DNA of 64,000 nt from Pantoea sp. Aalb (GCF_009829985.1 NZ_SZZU01000001.1:310001-374000), one strand, 5' to 3'. Counted from the stretch's first letter, positions 37,734 through 48,188 are shown. Made by a program: numbers and translations. The notes: generated from the letters alone by a model not told the origin.

Positions 37734-38795
37734 ATGGGTTTCTTATCTAGCTATGGATTATTTCTGGTCAAGTCCATCACCGTAGTGGTGGCCATTGCAG
37801 TTACAATAATAATTGTCCTCAATAATGTTATGCTACGTAAATATAAAAATAATGGTCAGTTGCGCTTGATACATTTAGATGAAGAATATCGTCAAATGAA
37901 AGAAGATATACAACTGGCAAAAATAAAATCTCATGTAAAAAAAATATGGTTAAAACAACATAAAAAACAAGAAAAGATTAAAATAAAAAATGATAAGCGC
38001 AATGCTAAAGTTAATTTAACTGCAAAAGAAAAACCTACTCTTTATGTTATTGAATTTAAAGGTAGTATTGATGCAAACGAAGTTAGTTCTCTTCGAGAAG
38101 AAATTTCTGCTGTATTATCAGTAGCAGGACCTGGTGATGAAGTTTTATTACGTTTAGAAAGCATGGGTGGTATGGTACATAGTTACGGTTTAGCTGCATC
38201 TCAACTACAGCGATTACGTGATGCTAACATATATTTGACAATTGTAGTAGATAAAGTAGCTGCTAGTGGAGGGTATATGATGGCTTGTGTTGCAAATCGT
38301 ATTATTGCTGCACCGTTTTCTATTATCGGTTCTATAGGAGTTGTAGCTCAAATACCTAATTTTAATCGTTTACTAAAACGTAACGACATAGATATAGAAC
38401 TACATACAGCAGGTCAGTATAAGCGGACATTAACATTTTTTGGTGAAAATACTGAAGAAGGAAGAAAAAAATTTTGTGATATTTTAAATGAAACACATCA
38501 ATTATTTAAAGTTTTTATAAATGAAATGCGTCCATCACTAGATTTAGAAAAGGTTGCTACAGGAGAACATTGGTATGGTCGTCAAGCACTTAGTTTAGGT
38601 TTAGTAGATGGACTTGATACAAGTGATGCTTTAATTATTAGAAAAATGAAGGATTTTACTGTACTCGGTGTTCAGTACATACGTAAAAGGAAAATAATCG
38701 ATAGATTTACTCATAGTGTTAGCTATATTGTGGAACGGTTTTTTATAAAAATATGGGAACATAGTAATAAAACTCTAATATCTAATATAAAGTAG
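37734..38795 (+). CDS. sohB: Inner-membrane peptidase SohB (S49 family)
   Basis: Membrane-anchored serine peptidase related to SppA. It has 353 residues (E. coli 349). One N-terminal membrane helix (about 8-30) is followed by a charged Lys-rich coil (30-105) and the peptidase domain. That domain contains VIEFKGSIDANEV, LRLESMGGMVHSYGLAASQL, the nucleophile Ser in DKVAASGGYMMAC, SIGSIGVVAQ-like IGSIGVVAQ and ELHTAGQYKRTLT with the general-base Lys. The ATG at 37734 is chosen because it aligns with the family start and has AAGGTGG upstream; an upstream ATG at 37677 adds 19 unmatched residues. A strong terminator follows. Confidence 0.93.
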   Translation: MGFLSSYGLFLVKSITVVVAIAVTIIIVLNNVMLRKYKNNGQLRLIHLDEEYRQMKEDIQLAKIKSHVKKIWLKQHKKQEKIKIKNDKRNAKVNLTAKEKPTLYVIEFKGSIDANEVSSLREEISAVLSVAGPGDEVLLRLESMGGMVHSYGLAASQLQRLRDANIYLTIVVDKVAASGGYMMACVANRIIAAPFSIIGSIGVVAQIPNFNRLLKRNDIDIELHTAGQYKRTLTFFGENTEEGRKKFCDILNETHQLFKVFINEMRPSLDLEKVATGEHWYGRQALSLGLVDGLDTSDALIIRKMKDFTVLGVQYIRKRKIIDRFTHSVSYIVERFFIKIWEHSNKTLISNIK

Positions 38796-38817
38796 CCCGG
38801 ATTAAGACCGGGTTTTT
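38796..38817 (+). terminator. Rho-independent terminator of sohB
   Basis: The stop codon TAG is followed at once by CCCGG (38796-38800), a 7-nt loop and CCGGG (38808-38812), then TTTTTATTTT. It is the strongest GC stem in the window. The remaining spacer to topA (to 39374) shows no remnant of yciN. Confidence 0.9.
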
Positions 38818-39374
38818 ATTTTAAAATATATCTTAATAATATAAGAACTATTTTTGAACTAAAACTAAATATTTAGAGTATATTCAATGTATCACTTTAT
38901 CGATTAAATAATTGAAATTACTAAAAATATTTTTATATAAATTATTTATAATTCACTTCATTTAGTTAATTAATATATTAATAAATATGCTAATTTGTAT
39001 TTTACGAAATATCTTTTAGTATAATTATTTCTAATAATATTTTTTTATTTTATATTATTGATTGGTAAACATGTTCATATATTTCAATAATTAATATAAT
39101 TAATGATTTTTTTTGCAATTCATTTTTAAATTAAACTTATTTATTAACTTATAAAATTAGTAATTAAAACTTAAAACAAGCTAGTATCAATGTATTAAAA
39201 GTAATAAATTCTATATATCTTGAAGATATTTATTTGTAAATGTAATTTAATATTAGATATTTTTCATTATTTTGAATGGATTCATATCTAGTACTTATAT
39301 TCAACTATGTATAGAGTATAAAAATAATAATATATTTTGATTATTAGGAGATTACCATTTAGGTAAAGGCATAT
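38818..39374. other. Spacer between sohB and topA
   Basis: AT-rich sequence with no recognised coding remnant; E. coli yciN would be here. The topA promoter must lie in it but no clear consensus stands out. Confidence 0.45.
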
Positions 39375-41972
39375 ATGGGTAAATCACTAGTTATAGTTGA
39401 ATCGCCGGCAAAAGCTAGAACAATCAATAAATACCTTGGCCATAACTACGTTGTAAAATCCAGTATCGGACATATTAGAGATTTGCCAACTAGCAATTCT
39501 TCAACTAGTCGTAAAAATTATGATAAGGAAAAAATAATATGTAAAAAAATTAAAAAAGATGCAAGAGCTGCGTTAGTAAGTCGAATGGGTATTGATCCCT
39601 GGAAAGATTGGCAAGTAGAATATCAAATTCTACCTGGAAAAGAAAATATTGTTTTAGAATTAAGACATCTTGCTGATGAAGCTGATCATATTTATCTTGC
39701 GACTGATCTTGATCGTGAGGGAGAAGCTATTGCTTGGCACTTACAACAAATAATCGGTGAAGACAATAAACGATTCAGTCGTGTAATATTTAATGAAATA
39801 ACGGAAAAAGCCATTAATAAAGCTTTTGAAAACCCAGGAGAAATTAATATTAAACGCGTGTATGCACAACAGGCACGTCGTTTTATGGATCGTGTAGTAG
39901 GATATATGGTTTCACCATTACTATGGAAGAAAATTGCACGTGGTTTATCTGCTGGTCGTGTACAATCTGTTGCTGTGCGCCTGATAGTTGAACGTGAACA
40001 AGAAATAAAATCTTTCTTACCAAAAGAATATTGGAAAGTTGATGGAATTTTCAATACACTAACAGGTGATCAGTTAAATATGCAAGTTACTCATCAAGCA
40101 GATAAAATATTTCGTCCGATTGATAAAAATCAAACCAAAGAAGCCATTTCAATTTTACAGAAAGCTTACTATAAAATTTCATATCGAGAAGATAAACAAA
40201 CTAATAGTAAACCTTCCGCACCATTTATAACTTCTACATTACAACAAGCTGCAAGTACACACTTAGGATTTAGTGTAAAGAAAACTATGATAATAGCCCA
40301 ACTCCTATATGAAGCTGGATATATTACTTATATGCGTACTGATTCTACTAGCTTAAGTAAAGATGCTATTACTACAGCTCGTAGTTATATTGAAGAACAT
40401 TTTGGTAAAAAATATTTACCAGAATTACCAAATCTATATTATAACAAAAGTAATTCACAGGAAGCTCATGAAGCGATTCGTCCTTCAAATATTTACATGT
40501 TAGCAGAAGAATTAAAATGTATGGAAGCTAACGCAAAAAAACTTTATCAATTAATTTGGCGTCAGTTTATTGCTTGTCAAATGGTACCTGCTCAGTATGA
40601 TTTGAGTATGTTGAAAGTAAAAGCAGATGATTTCGAATTAAAAGCCAAAGGACGTACGTTATGTTTTGATGGATGGATCAAAATAATGCCTTCAATATCT
40701 AAAAATAATAAAAGTAATAGCTTACCTAAAGTAAATGTAGGTGATTATCTTACCTTAAAAGAACTTATTGTTACTCAACATTTTACTAAACCACCAATAC
40801 GGTTTAGTGAAGCTTTACTGGTCCGTGAATTAGAGAAACGAGGCATTGGTCGGCCTTCAACTTATGCAAATATTATTTCAACTATTCAAGATAGAGGTTA
40901 TATTCGAATTACAAATCATCGTTTCTATGCTGAAAAAATGGGTGAAATTGTTACACATCGGCTAAAAGAAAACTTTCAAGAACTAATGAACTATGATTTC
41001 ACTGCACATATGGAAGATAATCTTGATCAAATTGCAAATAATAAAGTTGATTGGAAAATAGTACTCAATTCTTTCTTTAAAAATTTTAGCCGCCAATTAA
41101 ATAAAGCTGAAAAAGAACCGAAAGAAGGTGGCATGCAACCTAATAAAATGGTATTAATATCGATTAACTGTCCAATATGCAATCGTAAAATGGGTATTCG
41201 TACTGCTAGCACTGGAGTATTTTTAGGTTGTTCTGGATATACTTTGAGCTCTAAAGAGCGTTGTAAAAAAACAATTAATTTAATCACAGAAACTGAAATT
41301 ATTAATGTGTTAGAAGGTGACGATGCAGAAGCTCATGCTTTACTATCTAGGCGTCGCTGTCAAAATTGTAGTACGGCCATGGATAGTTATTTAATTGATA
41401 ATCAATGTAAATTACATATTTGTGGGAATAACCCAGAATGTGATGGTTATGAAATTGAGAAAGGAAACTTTCATATTGATAGATATAACGGTTTACTTGT
41501 TTATTGTGAAAAATGTAATTATAAAATGGATTTAAAAATAGGACGTTTTGGTAAATATATGTCTTGTACAAATCAAGACTGTAAAAATACACGTAAACTT
41601 TTGCGTAACGGTGAATTAGCTCCACCTAAACAAGAACCAATTTCATTACCTGAATTACTATGTAAGAAATCAGATGCTTATTTTGTATTACGTGATGGAG
41701 CATCAGGAATATTCTTTGCTGCCAATACTTTTCCAAAATCACGTGAAACTCGTACGCCTTTAGTAGAAGAGCTACAACGTTTTGTAGATCGTTTGCCTGA
41801 ACAGCTCAAGTATTTAGCAAAAGCACCAGCTATAGATCCAGAAGGTAATAAAACTATTATACGTTTTAGTCATAAAACCAAACAACAATACATATCTTCA
41901 GAAAAACAAGGTAAAATAACTAATTGGGCTATGTTTTATATAGATGGCAAATGGCAAAAAATAAAAGAGTAA
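39375..41972 (+). CDS. topA: DNA topoisomerase I
   Basis: Type IA topoisomerase that relaxes negative supercoils behind transcription. It has 865 residues, identical in length to E. coli. The Toprim domain has IVESPAKARTI, DLDREGEAIAWHL and the acidic triad. The active-site tyrosine is exactly Tyr319 in YITYMRTDST. The central gate ends with KRGIGRPSTYA. Three C-terminal four-cysteine zinc ribbons follow (first Cys pairs CPICNRKM, CQNCSTAM and CEKCNYKM), then two ribbon-like domains to the end. All zinc sites are retained, unusual for a protein often trimmed in symbionts. Confidence 0.98.
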   Translation: MGKSLVIVESPAKARTINKYLGHNYVVKSSIGHIRDLPTSNSSTSRKNYDKEKIICKKIKKDARAALVSRMGIDPWKDWQVEYQILPGKENIVLELRHLADEADHIYLATDLDREGEAIAWHLQQIIGEDNKRFSRVIFNEITEKAINKAFENPGEINIKRVYAQQARRFMDRVVGYMVSPLLWKKIARGLSAGRVQSVAVRLIVEREQEIKSFLPKEYWKVDGIFNTLTGDQLNMQVTHQADKIFRPIDKNQTKEAISILQKAYYKISYREDKQTNSKPSAPFITSTLQQAASTHLGFSVKKTMIIAQLLYEAGYITYMRTDSTSLSKDAITTARSYIEEHFGKKYLPELPNLYYNKSNSQEAHEAIRPSNIYMLAEELKCMEANAKKLYQLIWRQFIACQMVPAQYDLSMLKVKADDFELKAKGRTLCFDGWIKIMPSISKNNKSNSLPKVNVGDYLTLKELIVTQHFTKPPIRFSEALLVRELEKRGIGRPSTYANIISTIQDRGYIRITNHRFYAEKMGEIVTHRLKENFQELMNYDFTAHMEDNLDQIANNKVDWKIVLNSFFKNFSRQLNKAEKEPKEGGMQPNKMVLISINCPICNRKMGIRTASTGVFLGCSGYTLSSKERCKKTINLITETEIINVLEGDDAEAHALLSRRRCQNCSTAMDSYLIDNQCKLHICGNNPECDGYEIEKGNFHIDRYNGLLVYCEKCNYKMDLKIGRFGKYMSCTNQDCKNTRKLLRNGELAPPKQEPISLPELLCKKSDAYFVLRDGASGIFFAANTFPKSRETRTPLVEELQRFVDRLPEQLKYLAKAPAIDPEGNKTIIRFSHKTKQQYISSEKQGKITNWAMFYIDGKWQKIKE

Positions 41973-42151
41973 TTCCTTTAAGGTAATAATCTAGCTATTG
42001 TAGTATTCTTATGGTGATATATAGTTCTATACCCTGTTTTGAATTAATAAAATTAATAGAATTTTATTCAAATAATATTGATATTAAACTAAAAAATAAG
42101 AAATATGATTGCTGGAAATACACACCTCGCCGCTACCTGGAAGATATAATT

Positions 42152-43126
42152 ATGAAATTACAGCAGTTGCGTTACATCGTTGAAGTCGTTAATCATAATC
42201 TCAATGTTTCATCTACAGCAGAAGGCTTATATACATCTCAACCTGGTATTAGTAAGCAAGTTCGTATGTTGGAAGATGAACTTGGAGTACAAATATTTGC
42301 ACGTAGCGGAAAACATTTAACAGAAGTCACACCCGCAGGTGAAAAAATTATTCGCATTGCACGCGAAGTATTATCTAAAATCGATTCTATCAAATCAATT
42401 GCTGGAGAACATACATGGCCTGATAAAGGATCTCTATATATTGCTACGACACACACTCAAGCACGCTATGCATTACCTAATGTAATTAAAGCTTTTATTG
42501 AACGCTATCCACATGTGTCATTACATATGCATCAAGGATCTCCTATGCAAATTGCAGAAGCAGTGTTTAAAGGCAATGCTGATTTTGCTATAGCTACTGA
42601 AGCATTACATTTATATGATGATCTGATAATGTTACCTTGTTACCATTGGAACCGTTCTATTATTGTTACACCTAATCATCCTTTAGCTGAAAAAAAACAA
42701 ATAACAGTTGAAGAATTAGCAAAATTTCCACTAATAACCTATACTTTTAGTTTTACAGGTCGTTCTGAGCTAGATATGGCTTTTAATCGTATAGGTTTAA
42801 CTCCACATATTGTATTTACAGCAACAGATGCAGATGTTATTAAAACTTATGTACGTCTAGGTTTAGGAGTTGGTATAATTGCTAGTATGGCAATAGATCC
42901 AGTATTCGATACTGATTTAGTATGCATAGAAGCATCAAAAATTTTCAATAAAAGCACTACTAAAATTGGTTTTAAGCGTAGTACTTTTTTAAGAAGTTAT
43001 ATGTATGATTTTATTTATACTTTTACTCCACACTTAACACGAGATATAATAGATACAGCTATTAATTTACGAACTAATGAAGATATAGAAGTCATGTTTC
43101 GCGATATTAATTTATCACTTAAATAA
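42152..43126 (+). CDS. cysB: LysR-type transcriptional regulator CysB
   Basis: Activator of the sulfate-assimilation and cysteine regulon, with N-acetylserine as inducer and sulfide or thiosulfate as anti-inducer. It has 324 residues, as in E. coli. The winged helix-turn-helix (1-60, including STAEGLYTSQPGISKQVR) is essentially unchanged. The effector domain keeps ATTHTQARYALP, HQGSPMQIAEAV, ATEALHLYDDL, FTGRSELDMAF and TDADVIKTYVRLGLGVG. The ATG at 42152 with GGAAG upstream is the family start; an in-frame ATG at 42011 would add 47 unmatched residues. It directly follows topA as in E. coli. Strong conservation of the DNA-binding helix implies live targets. Confidence 0.96.
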   Translation: MKLQQLRYIVEVVNHNLNVSSTAEGLYTSQPGISKQVRMLEDELGVQIFARSGKHLTEVTPAGEKIIRIAREVLSKIDSIKSIAGEHTWPDKGSLYIATTHTQARYALPNVIKAFIERYPHVSLHMHQGSPMQIAEAVFKGNADFAIATEALHLYDDLIMLPCYHWNRSIIVTPNHPLAEKKQITVEELAKFPLITYTFSFTGRSELDMAFNRIGLTPHIVFTATDADVIKTYVRLGLGVGIIASMAIDPVFDTDLVCIEASKIFNKSTTKIGFKRSTFLRSYMYDFIYTFTPHLTRDIIDTAINLRTNEDIEVMFRDINLSLK

Positions 43127-43397
43127 GAATTATCATAAATAAAAGATTGAAGATTAATTAGGATTAGAACATATTTTTATAATTTTAATGTTTAAATTAA
43201 ATTAGTTAAATTAGATTAATATGCTTATAAGCTATTAAGCTTTATTTGTCTATGATTTTGTATAAATTTTATATTTTTCATATATTTTATATATATAAAA
43301 TACTCTTTTATTAATTTTAAAATAAATTAAGAAATTTAAATGAATAGTCAATAATCCAGTTTTCTAAAATATTTTACTATTTAAATAACGGATATTT

Positions 43398-44003
43398 TTA
43401 TTGATCTTCTTTTAAATATTGAAGGAAATGTCCCATTTTTTTTGCTTTAGTATCAAGGTAGCGTTCGTTGCTAGGATTTCTTCCTACGATTAATGGTACT
43501 CTTTCAATAATATTTATTCCTGCTTGAGTTAGGATATCAACTTTACGAGGATTATTAGTTAATAATCGAACTTTATTAATGCTTAAGAGTTTAAAAATAT
43601 CAGCACAGAGAGTGAAATCACGTTCATCAGCAGCAAAACCCAATTTATTATTAGCTTCTACTGTATCATAACCTTTATCTTGTAATGCATAAGCACGAAT
43701 CTTATTAAGAAGGCCTATATTACGTCCTTCTTGTCGATGATAAATTAGTACACCACATCTTTCCTTAGTTATTGCTGTCAGTGCTGCTTTTAATTGAAAG
43801 CCACAATCACATCGTAAACTAAATAAAGCATCACCAGTTAGACATTCAGAATGAATACGTGCTAATACTGGACTTTGATCTTTAATATCTCCATAAACTA
43901 ATGCAATATGATTATGGCCAGTTATTAGTTCTTCGAAGCCAACGATTAAGAGATTCCCCCATGGAGTGGGCAGTTTTGCTTTCGCTATTAATTTAAGCTG
44001 CAT
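43398..44003 (-). CDS. ribA: GTP cyclohydrolase II
   Basis: Zinc enzyme opening the GTP imidazole ring, the first step of riboflavin synthesis. It has 201 residues (E. coli 196). The zinc cysteines are in CLTGDALFSLRCDCGFQL. HRQEGRNIGLLNKIRAY holds the catalytic Arg and DTVEANNKLGF follows. LLTNNPRKVDILTQAGI is the family signature. The start at 44003 has GGAG at a good distance; a start four codons upstream is also open. Convergent with cysB. No FMN-riboswitch-like fold was seen upstream, which agrees with ribA not carrying one in E. coli. Confidence 0.96.
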   Translation of the reverse strand: MQLKLIAKAKLPTPWGNLLIVGFEELITGHNHIALVYGDIKDQSPVLARIHSECLTGDALFSLRCDCGFQLKAALTAITKERCGVLIYHRQEGRNIGLLNKIRAYALQDKGYDTVEANNKLGFAADERDFTLCADIFKLLSINKVRLLTNNPRKVDILTQAGINIIERVPLIVGRNPSNERYLDTKAKKMGHFLQYLKEDQ

Positions 44004-44696
44004 GTAAATCTCCAACGGATCTTATTAAAAAAATAAATATTTTATTTTAATTATTTTTTTAATAAATATGATAATTATTTATAAGATTATTAAAATAAAT
44101 AAAGACAAAAGCAATTTTGAAACAGAAAATATTTATATAATTAAAAATATTTTCATATAGATATTCTAATCAATTCAACAGATAAAAATCTTCATATTTA
44201 ATATGATAAATATCATAAATATTTAAGTTGTTTAACTAATGATAGATAAACTAAAATGTATGAGAAGGGTATACTTTTTATTTGATTTATTAATAATAAA
44301 ATTATCATAATTTTTTTAGAGTATCTCTTTTATAGTTATATGTTTTATTACATACTAATATTTTATAATCTTTAAAAAATTCAAAAGTATTACTAACCAA
44401 ATATTATATGTTTGACATTAGATGCACTAGTTTTCTTCCATATATTCCGTTTCTACTTAAATAAAAAAATTTATTTTATTTATTAATTCATGGCAATGAC
44501 TATTAATGCCAGAATAATTACGAGATACTTTTAATTGTTAGAATTATAAGTATTATTTTGTTTGATAGCTATTCTACTACATACTATTTTTTAAAAAAAT
44601 AATAGATATAAATATGTACTCTACATATATTTATAAATCACTTAACAGGCTTATTTTTACATAAATAATATATTAATAAAATTAAAAGGAAAAATT
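44004..44696. other. Spacer between divergent ribA and lapA
   Basis: E. coli pgpB lies between these genes. Its motifs (PSGHT, HWPRD) could not be found in any frame. Otherwise the sequence is plain AT-rich. Confidence 0.45.
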
Positions 44697-44963
44697 ATGA
44701 AATCTTTACTGATTTTTTTTGTTATATTAGTTATTTTTATTATTTCAGTAATACTTGGCGCACAAAATAATCAAGTTATAACTTTTAATTTTCTATTTGC
44801 AAAAATTGAATGTCAAATCTCAACATTACTTGCATGTCTCTTTAGTGCAGGATTTATGTTAGGATGGACTATCTGTGGTTTTTTTTGGCTACGCACACGT
44901 CTTACTCTATCTAATGTTCAACGTAAACTTAAGCGAATTAAAGCACAACAAAATATAATTTAA
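44697..44963 (+). CDS. lapA: Lipopolysaccharide assembly protein A (YciS)
   Basis: Small inner-membrane protein that cooperates with LapB in LPS assembly and LpxC control. It has 88 residues (E. coli 102, with a shortened C-terminal tail). Two membrane helices (about 3-20 and 40-65) flank the conserved LGAQNNQVITFNFL. AGFMLGWTICGFFWLR and the basic coiled tail NVQRKLKRIKAQQ follow. In E. coli lapA and lapB form one operon followed by pyrF. Here lapB is absent, leaving a 350-bp gap, so LapA stands without its partner unless lapB moved. SD AAAAGGAA precedes the ATG. Confidence 0.92.
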   Translation: MKSLLIFFVILVIFIISVILGAQNNQVITFNFLFAKIECQISTLLACLFSAGFMLGWTICGFFWLRTRLTLSNVQRKLKRIKAQQNII

Positions 44964-44984
44964 TATACTGTATAGAGTAATTTT

Positions 44985-45007
44985 AAAAGTAAATTTACTT
45001 TTTTTAT
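44985..45007 (+). terminator. Palindromic terminator after lapA
   Basis: The 18-bp palindrome AAAAGTAAATTTACTTTT (44985-45002) runs straight into more T residues (to about 45007), 22 nt after the lapA stop. The gap from here to pyrF (45008-45313) has no recognisable lapB remnant. Confidence 0.55.
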
Positions 45008-45313
45008 TTAATTATTAATTATTTATAATATATATAATAAAGATATACTATAAAATATGATCATCTTTTCATATGACTATTTTATAATTTAAAATATAAA
45101 AAACGCTAAATGAGCATATTTAAGATTAAAGGAATAAGCTAATAAAAAAGAAAAATATATATTTTTTAGTTAAGAACAAATTGATACTAAATTATGTAAT
45201 TCATATGAAATGTATTATCACATATTATAAACGATACGATCAATATTATTAGTATTTATATATTTTGGTAATATACAAATAGAATGTACTTATTTTCCTT
45301 ACAATAAAACAAT

Positions 45314-46027
45314 ATGTCTATGATAACATCTCCCATTATAATAGCATTAGATTTTAATAATATAAATAACATCATGGAATTTGTTGATAAGATTGATCCA
45401 AAACAATGTGGATTAAAAATAGGTAAAGAAACATTTACATTGTTTGGCCCATCATTAATTAAAATATTACAAGATAGAAAATTTAAAGTATTTCTAGATC
45501 TTAAATTTCATGATATTCCACATACAACTGCATGCGCTGTATCTGCAGCTGCAGATTTAGGAGTATGGATAGTCAATGTACATGCTTATGGAGGAGAACG
45601 TATGATGAATGCTGCACGTGAATCTCTAATACCATTTGGTAAAAATGCACCGTTGCTTATTGCAGTTACTGTACTTACTAGTATTAACCAAAAAGATCTC
45701 AATGAATTAGGTATTAATTTAACTCCAGCGCAACAAGGTGAAAAATTAGCACGATTAGCAAGCAAATGTGGATTAGATGGTGTGATTTGTTCTGCGCAAG
45801 AAGCAGCACTTTTAAAAAAAGTTAACCAAAATTTTATTATAGTAACACCAGGAATTCGTTTGATAGTTAATAATAATGATGATCAACATCGTATTATGAC
45901 ACCAATTGAAGCTCACCAAGTTGGAGTTGATTATATGGTTATTGGTCGACCAATAACACGAGCTCTTAATCCTTATGCGACATTACAATATATATTAAAA
46001 TCTTTACTAAAAGAAAATAAATATTAA
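45314..46027 (+). CDS. pyrF: Orotidine 5'-phosphate decarboxylase
   Basis: Final step of UMP synthesis. It has 237 residues (E. coli 245, difference in the N-terminal extension). It is a TIM barrel with ALDFNN at strand 1, LKIGKETFTLFGP and the catalytic Asp-x-Lys-x-x-Asp signature FLDLKFHDIPHT. VTVLTSIN, GLDGVICSAQEA, VTPGIR and DYMVIGRPIT close the phosphate site. Downstream yciH is gone. It converges with rnb across a 99-bp gap that contains an AT-only hairpin. The first ATG is used; a second ATG two codons on is possible. Confidence 0.96.
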   Translation: MSMITSPIIIALDFNNINNIMEFVDKIDPKQCGLKIGKETFTLFGPSLIKILQDRKFKVFLDLKFHDIPHTTACAVSAAADLGVWIVNVHAYGGERMMNAARESLIPFGKNAPLLIAVTVLTSINQKDLNELGINLTPAQQGEKLARLASKCGLDGVICSAQEAALLKKVNQNFIIVTPGIRLIVNNNDDQHRIMTPIEAHQVGVDYMVIGRPITRALNPYATLQYILKSLLKENKY

Positions 46028-46080
46028 ATGTAATTAAACCTCTTTTTTTATGAAAAATTTTATAAAAATAAAATAAATAC

Positions 46081-46102
46081 TTTTAATATTAAAATATTAA
46101 AA
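46081..46102. terminator. AT-only hairpin between convergent pyrF and rnb
   Basis: TTTTAATATT (46081-46090), AA, then AATATTAAAA (46093-46102), a perfect 10-bp stem. Both flanks carry A- or T-runs, so it could end both transcripts. Confidence 0.5.
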
Positions 46103-46126
46103 AATTAAATAAAATACCTCATTATT

Positions 46127-48064
46127 TTATATTGCTAAATTAGCAATTATACTACGTGTTTCCATTCGTACTTGACTTATGGTGATATTAATAATATCAG
46201 TAACACGATAAATTATTTTATCTTTAATATATATAGTTCCACTTTCCTGTACAAATATTAAATCATCACGTATAGTATGAATAAAAGTAGCAGGAATATA
46301 AGCATTAGCACCATTTTCTTGAATACGTACACGCATTCCACTACGTAATACATCAATGATTTCAGCAGTAAATTTATGAGATGTACCTGCAAAAGATAAC
46401 AAGAAGTATGCGTAAAGCCAATCGTTTATATCACGTTCTGCCATACGGTGTAATCTACGACGTTCACTAATAGTTATTGTAATATCGTTTTGAGGACACC
46501 TAATATTAGTATCCCCTCGAATAATTGCCTTTAATAAACGATGGTTTATCATATCACCAAACTTACGAATAGGTGAAGTCCAAGTTGCATAAGATTCTAA
46601 TCCAAGAGCGAAATGTGGGCCTGGTTCAGTACTAATTTCTACAAAAGAATAAAAACGACGAATACGATTGTCTAAATATTGTGTTGGTTGAGCATCAAGT
46701 TTACGATGTATCTGACGAAATCCTTCTAAAGTAGTAATTTCTTTTTGATCTACTTTAATCCCATGTTCACAAAGAATATCTACAACTTGTACAACATTTG
46801 ACAAATTAAAACCAGCATGTAAAGTATAAATCCCAAAACCTAATTTTTTCTGTAAAAATTTTGCTGCACATATATTAGCTAATATCATGGTTTCTTCTAT
46901 AATACGATTAGCAATTCGTCTATGTTCAAGAATAATATCTAATACTTTTCCTTTCTCATCTAATAAAAAATGGTAGTCTGGGCGATCTTTAAATACTAAT
47001 GCATTAGTTTGTCGCCATTTAAACCGTGCTAAACATAAATGATTTAATAAATTAATTTGATTGGCAATATCTTTATTTGCAGGTGTCCAAGATCCGATAT
47101 TTTCTAACCAATCAGAAACATTATTATATACTAACGTAGCTTTTGATTCGATCCACGCAGTAAAGAAAGTAATATCTTCTTCCATACTACCATCTTTTAG
47201 TATATTAACGTGGCAAACTAGTACTGGACGACGTACATTTTGATGTAATGAACATATATTATCCGAAAGATCACGTGGTAACATAGGTATATTAAATCCT
47301 GGTAGATAATTCGTAAATACCCGTTGAGATGCTAGTATATCTAAATTACTACCTTGAGCAATGTAACAAGTAGGATCAGCAATAGCGATATTTAAAGAAA
47401 ATTTTTCATCTAATGTTTTTGTAATATATAATGCATCATCAATATCTTTAGTATCAGCGCTGTCTATCGTAATAAAAGTCATTTCAGTTAGATCTTCCCG
47501 CTGTAAGTTCTCTTCGAGCATATGACCAAATTTTATTTTTGGCGCTTCACGCTCTAAATTATAACGTGATAATGTAACCCACCATGGAGCGAAATAATCT
47601 TCACTTGTAGTAATGAATTCCGTTAATTCAGCGGAAAAACAACCATTATTTTTCAATGGATGACTACACATTTCTGCAACTGCCCAATCTCCAACTTTAA
47701 AATCATGTATTAAGTCATGCCTAAGTCGACATTGAATAGGATTTTTTAGTAACGGATGATCAGGTATAATCAAAAGATTACTATTTTTTTTTTGAATCCG
47801 CCCAACAAAGCGAGTTAAAAATGGTTCAACTAAAGATTCTGGCTCTGCATTTTTACGATCTTTATCAGTATAAATAACAGCAATAATACGATCGCTATGC
47901 ATAACTTTTTTCATTTGTAAAGGTGGAATAAAATAACTTTTTTGAGAATCAACCTCAAGAAAACCAAAACCTTTTTCTGTACTTCTTACAATACCTTCAA
48001 CACGAGGAGCTAGCGCATGAAGTTTCTTTTTTAACTGTGTAAGTAATGGGTTATCATGAAACAT
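46127..48064 (-). CDS. rnb: Exoribonuclease II
   Basis: Processive 3'-5' exoribonuclease that degrades unstructured mRNA. It has 645 residues (E. coli 644). Two cold-shock domains lie at the N-terminus (about 20-170). The RNB catalytic domain has the four-aspartate metal site in DSADTKDIDDALYI. TNYLPGFNIPMLPRDLSDN, EETMILANICAAKF and ATWTSPIRKFGDMINHRLL are diagnostic. A C-terminal S1 domain starts at about 560 (AEIIDVLRSGMRVRI). Convergent with pyrF and 124 bp downstream of the oxidoreductase gene, as in an operon-like leftward group fabI-ydeP-rnb. Confidence 0.97.
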   Translation of the reverse strand: MFHDNPLLTQLKKKLHALAPRVEGIVRSTEKGFGFLEVDSQKSYFIPPLQMKKVMHSDRIIAVIYTDKDRKNAEPESLVEPFLTRFVGRIQKKNSNLLIIPDHPLLKNPIQCRLRHDLIHDFKVGDWAVAEMCSHPLKNNGCFSAELTEFITTSEDYFAPWWVTLSRYNLEREAPKIKFGHMLEENLQREDLTEMTFITIDSADTKDIDDALYITKTLDEKFSLNIAIADPTCYIAQGSNLDILASQRVFTNYLPGFNIPMLPRDLSDNICSLHQNVRRPVLVCHVNILKDGSMEEDITFFTAWIESKATLVYNNVSDWLENIGSWTPANKDIANQINLLNHLCLARFKWRQTNALVFKDRPDYHFLLDEKGKVLDIILEHRRIANRIIEETMILANICAAKFLQKKLGFGIYTLHAGFNLSNVVQVVDILCEHGIKVDQKEITTLEGFRQIHRKLDAQPTQYLDNRIRRFYSFVEISTEPGPHFALGLESYATWTSPIRKFGDMINHRLLKAIIRGDTNIRCPQNDITITISERRRLHRMAERDINDWLYAYFLLSFAGTSHKFTAEIIDVLRSGMRVRIQENGANAYIPATFIHTIRDDLIFVQESGTIYIKDKIIYRVTDIINITISQVRMETRSIIANLAI

Positions 48065-48188
48065 AATTTATCTAATTTTATTATTAAAAAACAGGTAACA
48101 ATTTCATTGAAATCAAATTAACAAAAAAATAATTTACAATTATAAAAATTAATTAATTTTAATTTTTATTTTCTAAAAAAATATCATG

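Noticed and set aside
42011..42151. 47-codon N-terminal extension of CysB
   Set aside because: CysB begins at MKLQQLRY in the family; the upstream codons align with nothing and an SD precedes 42152.
44004..44200. FMN riboswitch before ribA
   Set aside because: No conserved FMN-element sequence boxes; in enterics the element precedes ribB, not ribA.
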